A stretch of 64,000 bases of DNA from Rhytidiadelphus loreus (Eukaryota; Streptophyta; Bryopsida; Hypnales; Hylocomiaceae). The translations under genes and the position numbers were made by a program. The stretch lies in contig OX344762.1 in NCBI GenBank assembly GCA_947034895.1, positions 870,501 through 934,500 on the forward strand, read 5' to 3'. Of the stretch, positions 11,001-22,200 are shown in pieces (the stretch's first letter is position 1; each line of letters starts with the position of its first letter). The notes beneath the pieces are model-generated. The model saw nothing but the letters and a program-made list of their open reading frames with translations, had not been told where the DNA came from and made no database searches.

Positions 11001-13129
11001 CTGGAATGAATGGGATCCTCCCAACAAGAGGAAAATTCTTAATGCTTCGTGTCGACCACATAGGACCTGTACAAACCAAAAATAATCAAGCACTCCCACT
11101 CAAAAAACTCTTACTGCATTCCTAAACGAGAAGCATCTGTGTAGTAACCAATAAGCAGTACTGTGCCAAGAAATAATGCATAGAACGACCTGACCAGTTG
11201 CCTATAGGAACCTGTCAAGAGAAGAAATACCAACAATTCCCGTAAAAATGTGTCCAACATAGAAGAGCATGAGCCCTTCAGTTGGGCCATTGAGTACTGG
11301 AAGGATGAGTGTGTCTGTGAAGAAGCTGCACAAAGGTCACAAGTTGACAATTGGTCATTTGGAGATTCTGATGAAAACTTAAAATGTATAATGACTGTGG
11401 AAAATACAGTGCGAGTTTAAATGAGTGGCAATCCCCCAAGTATTCAATAATACACCTTCAGAATGAAAGCAAGAATGACTGAAGAACTTGCCTTTCCCAA
11501 GTTGCAAGGTAGAAATTGGTGGCAGCAATCATCCAGAAAACGAATGTCCCCACTTTGCCAGTCATTAGAGTGGATGCGAAGGTCATGGATTCAAACTGAC
11601 GAAAAGCAACACACCATAGTCAACAAATAATTATATCAAAAGAACTCGTAAATTTATTCCAATCCCACACCACAAAAAAACACATTACGCAAGTGAATGC
11701 GAGAACCAGTTGACGTTTACCAATGACCTGAAAATGACCTCAGCAACCGACTTAACATCACCGAAGCAAGGTATCCTAGTGGCAGTGCATATAAATGGAC
11801 CAGAAAAGAAGAAACCGAGAGTTTTACTAACCGTGACAGTGAGGGCATCACATCCTGCGAGCATCCACAAACAACGAATTGTGTCAACATTATACACCAC
11901 CGTTCCAATGTAGCGTTTTTGAGGCCTAGCGTGTCAGTTGATAATCAATCCAATGCAAATTCAATGACAAATAGGACGTGCTTAAACGTCACATTAAATA
12001 CATAAACTCTGCAAGTGGATGATGATGACTATCTCCAATGAATTTACCACCAGATTGTAGGATTAGCAGAATGCTATACCATGATCAAAAAGTTCTCCAA
12101 GAGGACTGGAAGAGTTTGTTCGCCTAGCTTGCTTTCCATCAACAGCATCAAAAGTCTGTCGCGGGAATACATTTCAGAGTCCTCCAATCTTAAGTCCACT
12201 TGCTAACAGCATCAAATTTTGTTTTGCAGCAATCGCTAGCATTCCTTTACAGAATTTGGAGATTTCAAATAGCAAATTACACAATTATGTATGGTTTATA
12301 ACCGGATCTTCATAAAACGTGATCGCTGGGTTGAAGAGTTTGACCTGGTAAAGGAAAAGCAGGATGCCATGTGCAAAGTACACCCACCGAGGACCAGGAG
12401 AATCCAAGTGCGGTGTGTAGATCTGTCATCAAGCAAGTATCTCAGGCTCGCCATCTTACTTCAGGATTCTCTTAAGCAAGTCATAAACCCCAAACCTCAT
12501 TCAAATTACACCTACAAATCGTGCAAGTCTCTTTCTATACGACACGAAAATTCATCGAGGGTCAAGGGAGGTAAGGGCATACATAGCTCAGGAAACACGA
12601 TGAAACGATCATCCCAAATCCCATCAAAGTAATCTGTCACGTCCAAATGGTAATAACAAGCGCACAGTCAGAACGCTACATATCAAAAAATGGCTAGGGC
12701 ATTCCTTCTGTGTATCTGTGCTCCATTTCTGTTTCAAATTGTAATCCAATTCTTGCATTATCCTAGCAAAACATTAAAAAAACAAAACGTACCATGTTGG
12801 GACTGAAGAATTGCATACGAAGTCGAATCCAGAGCCATCAGAACAACGATCAGAGTCAGAAAAGGTGGCCAGAGTAAACTGAAAAATCCAGCCCTAACCC
12901 AAACCACAGACCCCAAACCGATATAAACAGCGGAATCCAGAAATGTCCCAAACTACAAAACACCTGAACAATGATCTCCTCTCGACACTTACGGCATCCA
13001 CATTGGGAAGAAATTGACACAGAAGCGCCAGAATGGTTGGAAGACCCATTTGGCCAGGTACGAATTATCGATCCCGCTGTACTTGTAGCGTTTCAGCGCT
13101 TCCACGCCATGCTTCCCAACGTAGCCCAT
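8020..13129 (-). CDS. AAPT1: CDP-choline/CDP-ethanolamine:diacylglycerol aminophosphotransferase, 18 coding exons
   Basis: This enzyme makes phosphatidylcholine and phosphatidylethanolamine from diacylglycerol and CDP-choline or CDP-ethanolamine in the ER membrane (last step of the Kennedy pathway). Coding exons on the minus strand are 13129-12993, 12802-12793, 12633-12583, 12422-12345, 12155-12080, 11854-11832, 11595-11492, 11325-11231, 11066-11001, 10873-10804, 10691-10628, 10386-10346, 10128-10044, 9793-9731, 9207-9149, 8954-8902, 8658-8586 and 8053-8020. All phases agree and give 1182 bp, 393 residues, close to the roughly 390 usual for plant AAPT. The CDP-alcohol phosphotransferase signature DGxxAR(x8)GxxxDxxxD is complete, with D98, G99, A102, R103, G112, D116 and D120. 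The start is set at MGYVGKHG because plant homologues begin there, although the frame stays open upstream to 13339. Exons 2 (10 nt) and 6 (23 nt) are microexons, and the intron after exon 7 begins with GC. The gene looks intact. Confidence 0.96.
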
Positions 13130-13750
13130 GGCTGCAACTCGGTAAATCAAGCTCCAACCTTCACAGGACACCACAAACCCGAGAGGTCCGTTCAACACGT
13201 CAGATCCGGAGCTTCCACGAAGAAAACACAGCAACTGGAAAACCTTGGGGGGCTTGGAGTAGTCGAAGTGAGCGACGACGCAACGACTACCAGAAGCGAA
13301 ACAATGCCTTGCGTCACGATGCGGAGATTCCAACAGCATATTCCGATACCAACTTCAAATTTCACTCTAAACAGGCTCCAAACTCTCTGAAAACCTCGCG
13401 TCCGGACACATCTTCGAACCCCCCAAGTCCGGCGCACAACAGATCTAAAACCTCCGACAGCACCACCCGAGCTTGTAAGGACTTGCCCAAGCGTCCTCTG
13501 CATATACACGCCCGAAGAGACAGACTCCGGGCTTAAGAAGAAAAAAGTGAGCGAGGGCATAAGCTTACCTTGTGCTTGAGAAAGAAAGAAAGAGACCGCC
13601 ACACTCGGCTCGCAACCAACACTCCCAATTCTAGACCCGAAGGGAGGAAACGGAACCACAAACGACAGGGGAGCAGCCGAGGATCTCCCCCAAAGCTTCT
13701 TCACGGGGGAGACGAGGGCGACGAGGGATTAGGGCTGACGTGTGGGTGGG
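13130..13750 (-). promoter_or_regulatory. 5' UTR, probable UTR intron and promoter of AAPT
   Basis: A strong donor, AAG followed by GTAAGC, lies at 13569/13568 on the minus strand. Acceptor-like sites lie between it and the start codon, for example TTTTCCAG ending at 13235. This suggests a leader exon upstream of 13569 and a 5' UTR intron. The region is GC-rich and CpG-containing, unlike the surrounding repeats, as expected for a promoter. The long open frames here are unlikely to be proteins. 13750-14680 holds a GC-rich patch of unknown nature to about 14.0 kb and then AT-rich sequence with no gene. Confidence 0.5.
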
Positions 13751-14681
13751 ACCGGTTGACCCGGTCACCCGGGCGCCAGGCGGCATCTGCTCAGTCGTTT
13801 CGATTGGTCCTATTGTTTCCGACTTTTTCAGGGAAATGCTGACGTGGAACTTGGGATTGTGTACGTGGCAAGGGGGGAGCGCACGGTTGGAATTTTTCTC
13901 GACACTGCTGGCTCCGTCAGGCTTACTTTTTCTCCACCTGAGCAGTGGGGCCCAGTGGGGCCCATGTGGGGGCCCCTTGGAGGAGCCGGCCCTCAGCCAC
14001 AAGTTTGGTTCGGTACACCGACCACTCCAAAAAAACATTTCCAGGAAGCACTGCGGTGCCAGGCAATGCTATCCAGAAGAAAAGAATATTCGGTATTCAC
14101 ATTTAGAATATTTCATGACAAGGTCCGTGTGTTTTTTGAGCGAATTTCATTTTTTCTTTTTTTCTTTTGCTAAAAAGCTATTTTTTATAGGGATTATTTG
14201 GGGGGAGGTATTCTTCCTTTTGTTAGTGGATGAAATTGTTAAATTGCTACCAAATCTTGGGACAATACCATTGTATTTTACATGATAGTAAACTTTTTTG
14301 GATGAATAAAAGAATTTTCATCCATGTAGTGCAAGTTTCATCCATTTTCATGAATGTAAATAGCTTCATCACTCCAATCAAGATGGCTTTTTGTACTACC
14401 CAAAAATAAATGATATAAAAAAATTACTACAAGACCCTTATTGGATTCCAAGTCCTTTTTAAGGAGCATCTCTAGTGGTTCGGCATTTAGGCTTCATGGA
14501 CGGTGGAACGCCGCTTCCATATCTGCCAAGGGCAAACTTGCAATGCAATGGTTGAAAGGTAGTTAGTAGCACCTTAAAGCAAAAATATAAATGTTTCAAG
14601 GTCTTTTGTGTGGCCGCATAGTTAGTTTTCTTTTTGGTCAAATAGATTAGCAAATTGTAGTGGAAGATGTTGCAAGTAGAG

Positions 14682-16242
14682 TTAGTGGTGCTATTCTGTG
14701 AACGTGTGAGCATGAGCCTGTGAGCGGTGAGCAGGGATTATGTGAGCATTGAGTTCAAAAATTTGTAGAAGCACTAAAAAACTTAATAATGTTTCTAAAA
14801 ATAGATTCCATTTAGAAAATTTAGTCAAATTTTACTATTTCTAGTAAAATTTTGCATCTATTACTAAAGACCTATTACCGTGGACCTATTACCGTGGTTT
14901 TGTAGAATTTAGATGAAAATTATAATTTTCAATGTTGTCTAAAATATTAGAAGTATACATTATGAAAATGATGAACTTAATTGATATGAAAGATGGATGG
15001 AGATGGAAATAAATTTGTATAGAATATTGATTGATCATTGTTCTATAGCAATGTAGGTCTTTACAGGGCTGATAGGAGGGTATCAATAATATTCTCTTGA
15101 TGCGCCATCCTTGGACTTGTTTAGATTTTTTTTAAATTGTTAATAGGAATTATTTTTATATCTAATGATCTTTGTCATAGTAAATTTTATTTTGGTTGAT
15201 CATTGTCTTGTAGCATCATAGATCTTTTCATGGTCAATGAAAAGGTACCAACACTTCTTGGTGGATTTACAAGTCAATGAACTTGTTTAGATTTTAGAAA
15301 AGAAAGATTGTTAATTGGAATTCAATATATTTGAAAAAAGCTTGGCTGCACCAAATTTCATTTTTGTTGATCACTATCTTGTAGTAGCGGGGGTCCTCTC
15401 AAAGCCGACAAAGGGTACCTATACTTCTGCCTTGATGTGATGGTAATTGGACTTATTATGATTTTGGAAGACAATACTTGATTGATAGGGATTATTTTGT
15501 AAAGAGTGAGCTAGTTACACCAAATTGTTGATTAGTTGACCATTGTTTTCTTGTAAGACCTTCTAAAGATCCAACTCTTCCATCTTTGATTAGATAATCA
15601 TTTTGTTAATCACTCCCCTCTTGTTGTTTGATACCTCTCAGCGCCGAGAGGAGGATCAAGCACTTATCTTCAAGTTGATGTGCTACTTATTGAACTTCGC
15701 TAGGTTTTAAGAAAAAAAAAAGTTATTAATTACGATTCGTTTGAAATCGACTGAGGTTGATTCATTGAGATTATAATCACTCCCCTCTTGTTGTTGGGTT
15801 ACCTCTCGGCGCCGAGAGGTACCCCTAACCGCGAGAAGGAAAAAAAAAAAAAAAAAAAAAAAAACTTTTTTTTTTTTTTTTTTTTCCATTTTCATTTTTT
15901 TCAGCCTCTAGGGGGTTCCTCTCGTCACCAAGAGGTACCCAACAACAAGAAGGGACTGGTTATAGAATCAAAATCTTAATGGAACATCTTTAACCGATTT
16001 CAAGCGAATCTTATTTAATTATCAATTTTTTTCTTCTTAAAATCTAACAAAGTCCAATAAGTAGCAAATCAAAGTTGTTCAAGGGACCACGGTAATAGGT
16101 CCACGGAAATAGGTCCATAATAATAGGTACCAAAAATAATAAAATTTTACCCAAATTTTGAAATGAAATCTCTAAAAAATTATATGCTCACAGGCTCACA
16201 AGCTCACAAGCTCATGCTCACACGCTCACAGAATAGCAACCC
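14682..16242. mobile_element. Foldback, Mutator-like element with an 11-bp target duplication
   Basis: The 11-bp repeat TGCAAGTAGAG flanks the element at 14671-14681 and 16243-16253, in the 8-11 bp range of Mutator-like elements. The ends are long inverted repeats sharing GCTATTCTGTGA, GTGTGAGCATGAGC and, further in, two blocks of ACCTATTACCGTGG. The left half holds several degenerate direct repeats of about 150 bp, each with a GTACC-type motif and an ATTGTTAATAGGAATT-like end. Near the centre are a 20-bp perfect palindrome around GGCGCC at 15801-15820 and an A-run facing a T-run at 15840-15885. Beyond that the repeat unit is inverted, so most of the element can fold back. No transposase is present. 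Confidence 0.8.
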
Positions 16243-16686
16243 TGCAAGTAGAGTCTAGATTTTTTCAATACTTAGAGAGTATGTTGTAATTTTCCTAAGT
16301 AACTTGCTCTAAGCTCCTATAATGGGTCATAACCTCATTAGGTAACAATGCATTTGAAACAGTGATGCATGAATAAAAGCACCTCTAAATAGACACTTTG
16401 CTAATCTACTCAAGTTCTAAGTAACACACTTGGCATTTTCACATATATATTTGATTTTCAATGGAGCAAAATTAGGTATTAACTTTACGTACCTGTCGTC
16501 TTAAGGTGCTTCTATCTTAGACAAGATCCTCAATAGTATCCTTTTGGGACCAGTGTTCCCAATCTTTTGCTTGGCAAAATCACAAAGTTTGTCAAGTTAA
16601 GGACAAACCTACATGGTGTTTTATTAGGGGGAGTTACAATAGTTTTTTCAACAAATTTAGAAAAGTCATTGAGTTCAAGGACAATG

Positions 16687-16846
16687 TAAGGTAACTCAAC
16701 CTATGATGGACCAAGTTTGGAGAAGTGTAATGCAAGCCAAAAAATTCTTGTATAGTACATTTCACAAAACACATGTACATCTAAAGAATTTTTGGACTTG
16801 CATTAGGCTATTCCAAACTTAGCCTATCATAGGCTGAGTTACCTTA
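16687..16846. mobile_element. 160-bp foldback MITE
   Basis: The arms of about 62 bp run inward from TAAGGTAACTCA at both ends and contain CCTATGAT and AATGCAAG on both sides. They pair with a handful of mismatches around a loop of about 35 bp. There is no coding capacity and the target duplication could not be fixed. The neighbouring 16254-16686 and 16847-17507 are AT-rich and gene-free. Confidence 0.7.
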
Positions 16847-17507
16847 CTCTTTACAAAGGTTGCTAAAGAAAAGTTCAATGAATTCATTGATACCATTAAC
16901 ATGCTCTTCTACAAAGCTTGCCACGTTGAAAATTTCAACAAGTTCATTGAGAGGAAGTTAAAAAAATTCATATCAAATACAAAATATACTCAAAAAATCT
17001 GAAATTACACAACAGATGTATATTATAGTGTATAATATCATGGCATACACCAAAGTTAATGTGTCATTCTAAAATTAAACAATTAACAAACCATGGTTAT
17101 TGGACCAAAGTTAATATTGCTATAAAATATTGAATAAGAATTTTCCAAATTTTCCAATTGGAGTAGAAACTATACTTGATAGGCTTCATTTCATTTGTTG
17201 AACTCAAATTCAAAAAATATCATTTTTATAGCAAAATTTCACATCAATAGTAAATAGCAAGAAATGGCCTAAATACACTATTAGGGTAATCCATAGATTA
17301 AGCTGATCTATTTTTTTAGAAAAGTTCAATAATACCATAATAAAGGAATTTGCAATATTATTCACTAAAAATGTACACAAGCAACTTCCAATAACAAAAT
17401 AGATGAAAAACGTTTCTTTCCATCATACAAACTTATGTGTGATCCTCCAAAGGACAAAAATTGTCTGCAACATCCTTTAACCCTTTAAAGATGAAATCCA
17501 TTACCAA

Positions 17508-18772
17508 TTGGTCAAACATCATGCTTGAGCTAAATTTAGCCTATTAGATTGTATAAGAATATCAATCCTATATTTTATTACTTGAAACTATAAATTGTAT
17601 ATCACTATGGAAAATTTCAATTTGTTTTGTGAAAAATTGTAAATGTTATCATTTTTGTTATAAAAATTGAAAATAAAAAAATAAAAATACCAAGAATAAT
17701 CAAAATTATTTGAAATTTTTCCAATTGGTTATTTTATTTTTTACACCTAAAACATCCATAGCAAAGACCTTGAAGTCAAATTTGGCTATCAAACTAAATT
17801 TATGCTTTTATTTTATTTATAAATTAAAAAATTAATATTTTTTGCTAGTAGAAAAATATATTTTCTATTTATGGTCTTGATTTCGAAAAAGTTTACAGAA
17901 AAATAAAATTATTTTGATTTTTTAAGTTAAAGGTAGGAATAAAGTTATATCAATTATAATGTATATTAGAATAATCTGGAACTTTTAGCTTAAAAGAATT
18001 TGAGGATGAAAAACTTAATTTCTAATTTAAATTGAAAATACATTTTTAAAGGAGAAAATATGAATGAAAAACACAACATACTATGTTATTTGGATTTTAA
18101 CATATGGAGCTTGCAATTGCAATAACTCTTTCAATTTTTGGAATTTTTCAAAATTTCAAGATGAAGTAGAAAGAAATCTTCTCAAGCTTCATTTGCTTCA
18201 TTTAAATCAAATACCATAAATGGTTACATTAAAAGTTATAATCAAGGTTGACCAAGCACATTCACTTTTGGGATATTTGGACCTTTGGGGGTTAACCTCT
18301 AAAGGACTTGATCTATTGTGAAATGGTCAAACTTCTTGTTTGAGCTAAATTTAGCCTTTTAAATTGTGTTCAAAGCAAAATCCTATATATTTATTACTTG
18401 AAACTGTTGATTGTATATCACCGTGAGAGATTTCAATTTGCTTCATGAAAATTTGTAATTGTTATCGTTTTTTGTTGCAAAAGTTGAACATAAATAAGTA
18501 AAAATAGCAAAAACAATCCAAATGATTTGAAGTTTTTTGAAGACATACAAATAGCAATGGAGATGAGTGTGAAAATTTTCCAATTAGTTACTTTATTTCT
18601 TACACCCAAAACAAAACAAAAAATTTGAGGCCCACTAAAGGCTGCTAATTTTAGGTGGCAGTAGTATGTAAACAAGAAAAAACTGATTAAAAAAAGAAAT
18701 TTGAATCCGATGTGGCAATACTAGGGCCATGGCCCATGGCAACACGACAGATTGGTGATTTGAAATTAAAAA

Positions 18773-18805
<33 letters not shown>

Positions 18806-19200
18806 TTATTTGTAATTGCACCATGACTAGAATTTAAACATTTTGTAATTTAGCTCCTTCTTGAGACTTCAAATTTTTTGGAATGCAATTGCAACAATGA
18901 AAGACCTTGAATTCAAATTCGACTATCAAACTAAATTTATACTTTTACTTAATAGATATTCTACATATAAGATTTTGGTATTTTAGCTAGTGGAAAAATG
19001 CGTTTTCTATTTCTATTTTTTTTCAATAATTTTGATGGAAAAATAAAATAATTGTAATTTTTTTAAATCTAAAGGTGGAAATTAAATTATATCATTTCTA
19101 ATATATCATTTATTACAATATCCGTAATTTTTTTTATCATAAATGAAGGGTAGAATAAAAAACATAATTTTATAATTATTATTATTTTAAATTAAAAGAA
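17508..19200. repeat. Diverged direct duplication of AT-rich sequence
   Basis: A block beginning AATGGTCAAAC, with GAGCTAAATTTAGCC and later TTACTTGAAACT, occurs at about 17508-17755 and again at about 18325-18610. A following block, AAAGACCTTGAA...CTATCAAACTAAATTTAT, occurs at about 17769 and 18899. The second copy has extra sequence, including an ATT microsatellite, between the two blocks. No reading frame is conserved, so this looks like a duplicated or twice-inserted repeat. Confidence 0.6.
18773..18802. repeat. ATT trinucleotide microsatellite, about 10 units
   Basis: Ten consecutive ATT units lie within the second copy of the AT-rich duplication. Confidence 0.9.
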
Positions 19201-19311
19201 AAGAAAATATGAATGGAAAATATGAATTGAACAAGAAATCACCAGAAAAGAGTCAACCGAATCAACACGACCAAATCAATAAAAAAAATAATTTTTTCTA
19301 GACATGGTGCG

Positions 19312-19615
19312 AACTACACTAATGATGGTATTTAGTGTTATGTTACAAATAGTGTTACCTAATTTTTACCAGACCCATTTAGAGTTTTACTTAAGTTTCC
19401 ACTTCTTGTGAGCTCATTTTCTAATATGAAATTACCTTTAACACTAAATGAAGTCTTGTTAAAAATTTATATCCCAAAAAAATTTCAAAAAGTTGTCGAA
19501 CAGTGCAGGCCTATATTGACATTTAGTGTTAGTAACACTAGTGGAAATTGTTGACATTTAGTGTTGTACTTCGTAATTAGTGTTGCCAACACTATATAGC
19601 ATTATTAGTGTAGTT
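19312..19615. mobile_element. MITE with AACTACACTAAT inverted termini
   Basis: The left end reads AACTACACTAATGATG and the right end, read inward, AACTACACTAATAATGC. Inside, the word TTTAGTGTT recurs in both orientations. The length of about 304 bp and the lack of coding capacity fit a MITE. A CACTA motif lies near each end, but a flanking duplication was not found, so the superfamily stays open. Confidence 0.6.
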
Positions 19616-20299
19616 TAGTTGTTCAATATTGCACACTAAGTTAATGCACTTCTCCCCTGCCTTATTCAAACCCTTTGTTTTAGGTCATTCGCTGTGTTTC
19701 ACTGTGGTAGCGGATCTCATACTTGTAAGGCTTTGGCGAGGTAGTTAATAAAGAGTCATTAAAAGATCGAAGTGCAGCGAATCTGAAAACATTGCTCAAA
19801 CCCTATTAACAAAAGAAGGACTTCTGTTTGGAACCCATATGGTGGAGGGGTTTGCTGGGGTCATATCTTGCTAACTAAGGATGCAATGAATTTTTTTTTG
19901 CACTTTACCCCCCCCCCCCAAATGTCCAAAACTCCTACATACACCCATTGCTAACTGAAAGCCATCAAGTGTAGGAACAGAAGAGTTGTTGTACGTAGCC
20001 AAGTAACATGGGTCAGTTTAGGAGATGGGATCAGGTGTTTGTATCCTCTATCTTAGAGTATAAATTGGAATCGGTGATGGTTGATAAAGCGTTACATAAC
20101 ATTGTATAACTAGACCATGTTGGTAAGGTATTATGCTTTGCTAGATACCTGATGAGAGGGACTTATCACTTAATTCAATTCAAGGATTGGGGTTGGCCGA
20201 GGAGCCATGTAAAGATGATTCTGTTCACTGTAAGGGTCTGCTTTTCAAGGGTGCAAAAGGGACTCCTGCCCTCATTGATAAAACAATGTTAAGTTATGT

Positions 20300-22200
20300 A
20301 CAGGTGACGTGACGTCGTTGACACCCTCACGCGCTAGAAGTTCGAGTGAAATCTTCTCACAGGATCCCTAGCTAGCTCGGTCAAAGAGTTGTCGAGTATA
20401 TCTTCAGGTTACTGCATTGATCTCGATCCCGAAACTCACGATAATCACGAACTTTCACGAGCGAGAGAGTTCTCGATCGAGTACAAATATATCTGATTGT
20501 ACATTTGAAGGAAGGAAGAGATTGATGGCGTGAAGAGAAACACTGGGCTCCAATCATTCATTCCAGGTGAAAGAAGGTTTGAGCCGTTACAAAATCATCA
20601 ACATTTTACTCATAAAGCTTTACTGTAGTGTTTTTTCAGTTCTAAGTTTTGGTTTTCCTCAGTGTACAGTACAGTATCATGCGCAAGACAGTCTCATCTT
20701 GTCTACTGAAACATATAGATCGAGCAGTGTGGATTCGCGGCTGGGCCCTTGGAGGGCTTTCTCTTTCAACCTCCGTGATCTTGTCCGACGCGCCTGGCCT
20801 GGGAGGCTGCTAGCTTGGTGTGTGGTGGTTGGCGCCCCTCACGCACGGCCCCTCGATCGCGCGTGCGCTGTGCCCTGCTTCGTTGCTTTCGGTCGGTCGG
20901 TGGTTATGTCTGTCTGTTTGGGGGTTGGGGGGTTGGTAGTGTACGTGTTTTCCCTCCCGATCCCACCATGCCACTTGTGTCTGGTTGGTATGTATTCTTA
21001 TTCTAGATCTTTGCAATGAAACTCCGTTTCCTTTGTGTCCAAAAACAAAAAACATATACGGCAGAACTGTGTAAGTCCTTTGCTTGGCAAGTGGTATCGA
21101 TCATTGAATGTCACGCATGAGTTCAGATGTAACTAATTGTACAGTGAACTCAATTATATAATTTCTTCAGTGCAAGTTCTGCAGAGGTAGCGAAGAAAAA
21201 GTCCAGCCCCATGAAAGGCTGGTCATAAGCGATTCAGAATGAAGAACCTGTTAATTGGGGGAGTCATTTCAATTCTGTTACGCCTTAACTTGTCCTCTTT
21301 AATTACCTCTTTGGCCGGGGTCCCGGCCGAAAACATGCCACTGTCGACGTAGTTTGAATGTGTGACTTGGCCAATCAAGTCTCGTACAGTCAATGAATGT
21401 TTGACTAGTTACAGAATTGTTGGCTTGGGTCAGAGCTAGAAGGCCGGTCATACTAATTATTGAGTGTGGTTGGGTCTTTGAATTGGGAATTGGGACAGGT
21501 CTATCTATCTATGTAAAGAAGAAGCGAAGTTGGAAAAGGTCTATTTTCTGCACTGGATGATATTGTAACGTACTTATATTACAAGCTAGCCTAACCGTAA
21601 GATCGAGTACCGTAACCACCATGGTCCGGAATTCAGTTCACAGCTGATGTGGCTGTGTGCGGTTAAGCTCCGATCCGATCCGGACACACCCTGCCAAGCT
21701 AATTAATTAACTTCGCCGCCCCATTGACGTCTTCGGTGCGTCCTCGATGATTGAAAAACCAAGCAAAGCAATTGCAAAGGACCTGTCGTCGATCTTGACT
21801 CGATCTTGAGCGTGCCACACCATCGATCCGCCGTGTTTTACTACTTCGTCTAGCTCACCAGCTGGTGAAAATGAATTGAAGGGCATGCAGCATCGATCGA
21901 TCTAGAACGTTCTACTTTGAATCTTTGGTGGAATCTCTTCAAGTAGAAGCCATGATTCTCTAGCTAGAGCTAGCTAGTACGGTGCTCCTCCTGTCCTGCA
22001 ACTGTTCCTTTTCCCCTACGGCGGTCGAGTTTGAAGGAGTTGTGTAGGCAATTGACGTTCAAATGAATCATTGGCGCAGTACAGTACAGTACGTCTGCGG
22101 TGATGTAACCGAGGTGCACGTGATTGTAAAGGTGACGTCAACTCTGGAAGGGCCCAAAAAGTGGTCAAGAGACGCTAAATCCATTGTATGAAGTGCGCCA
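20300..22200. other. Complex, non-repetitive region without a recognised protein
   Basis: The composition is close to that around the real genes, with CpG, few homopolymers and many mixed words, unlike the AT-rich repeats on both sides. Open frames here, for example 20567-21019 on the plus strand, resemble nothing I know and lack convincing gene structure. Near 22.1 kb, promoter-type words occur together: GTGCACGTGATT with a CACGTG core, and GTGACGTCAA. The region could be a non-coding RNA gene, a promoter or conserved regulatory DNA. 19616-20300 is unassigned. Confidence 0.35.

Noticed and set aside
12803..12890. Longer exon 2 of AAPT starting after TTTTTCAG, reading [13 protein letters not shown]
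   Set aside because: It ends out of phase with exon 3 and loses the conserved PPNM, whereas the 10-nt exon fits both phase and family.
13192..13842. Long open frames on both strands around the AAPT promoter (up to about 180 codons)
   Set aside because: They lie in GC-rich leader and promoter DNA, have no recognisable domains and are best explained by low stop frequency in GC-rich sequence.
15840..15885. A-run/T-run at 15.84 kb as a retroposon tail
   Set aside because: The runs face each other at the centre of a larger inverted repeat, so they belong to the foldback element.
20567..21019. 150-codon plus-strand frame
   Set aside because: No similarity, domain or convincing start context; the part after 20730 is simply GC-rich and stop-poor.
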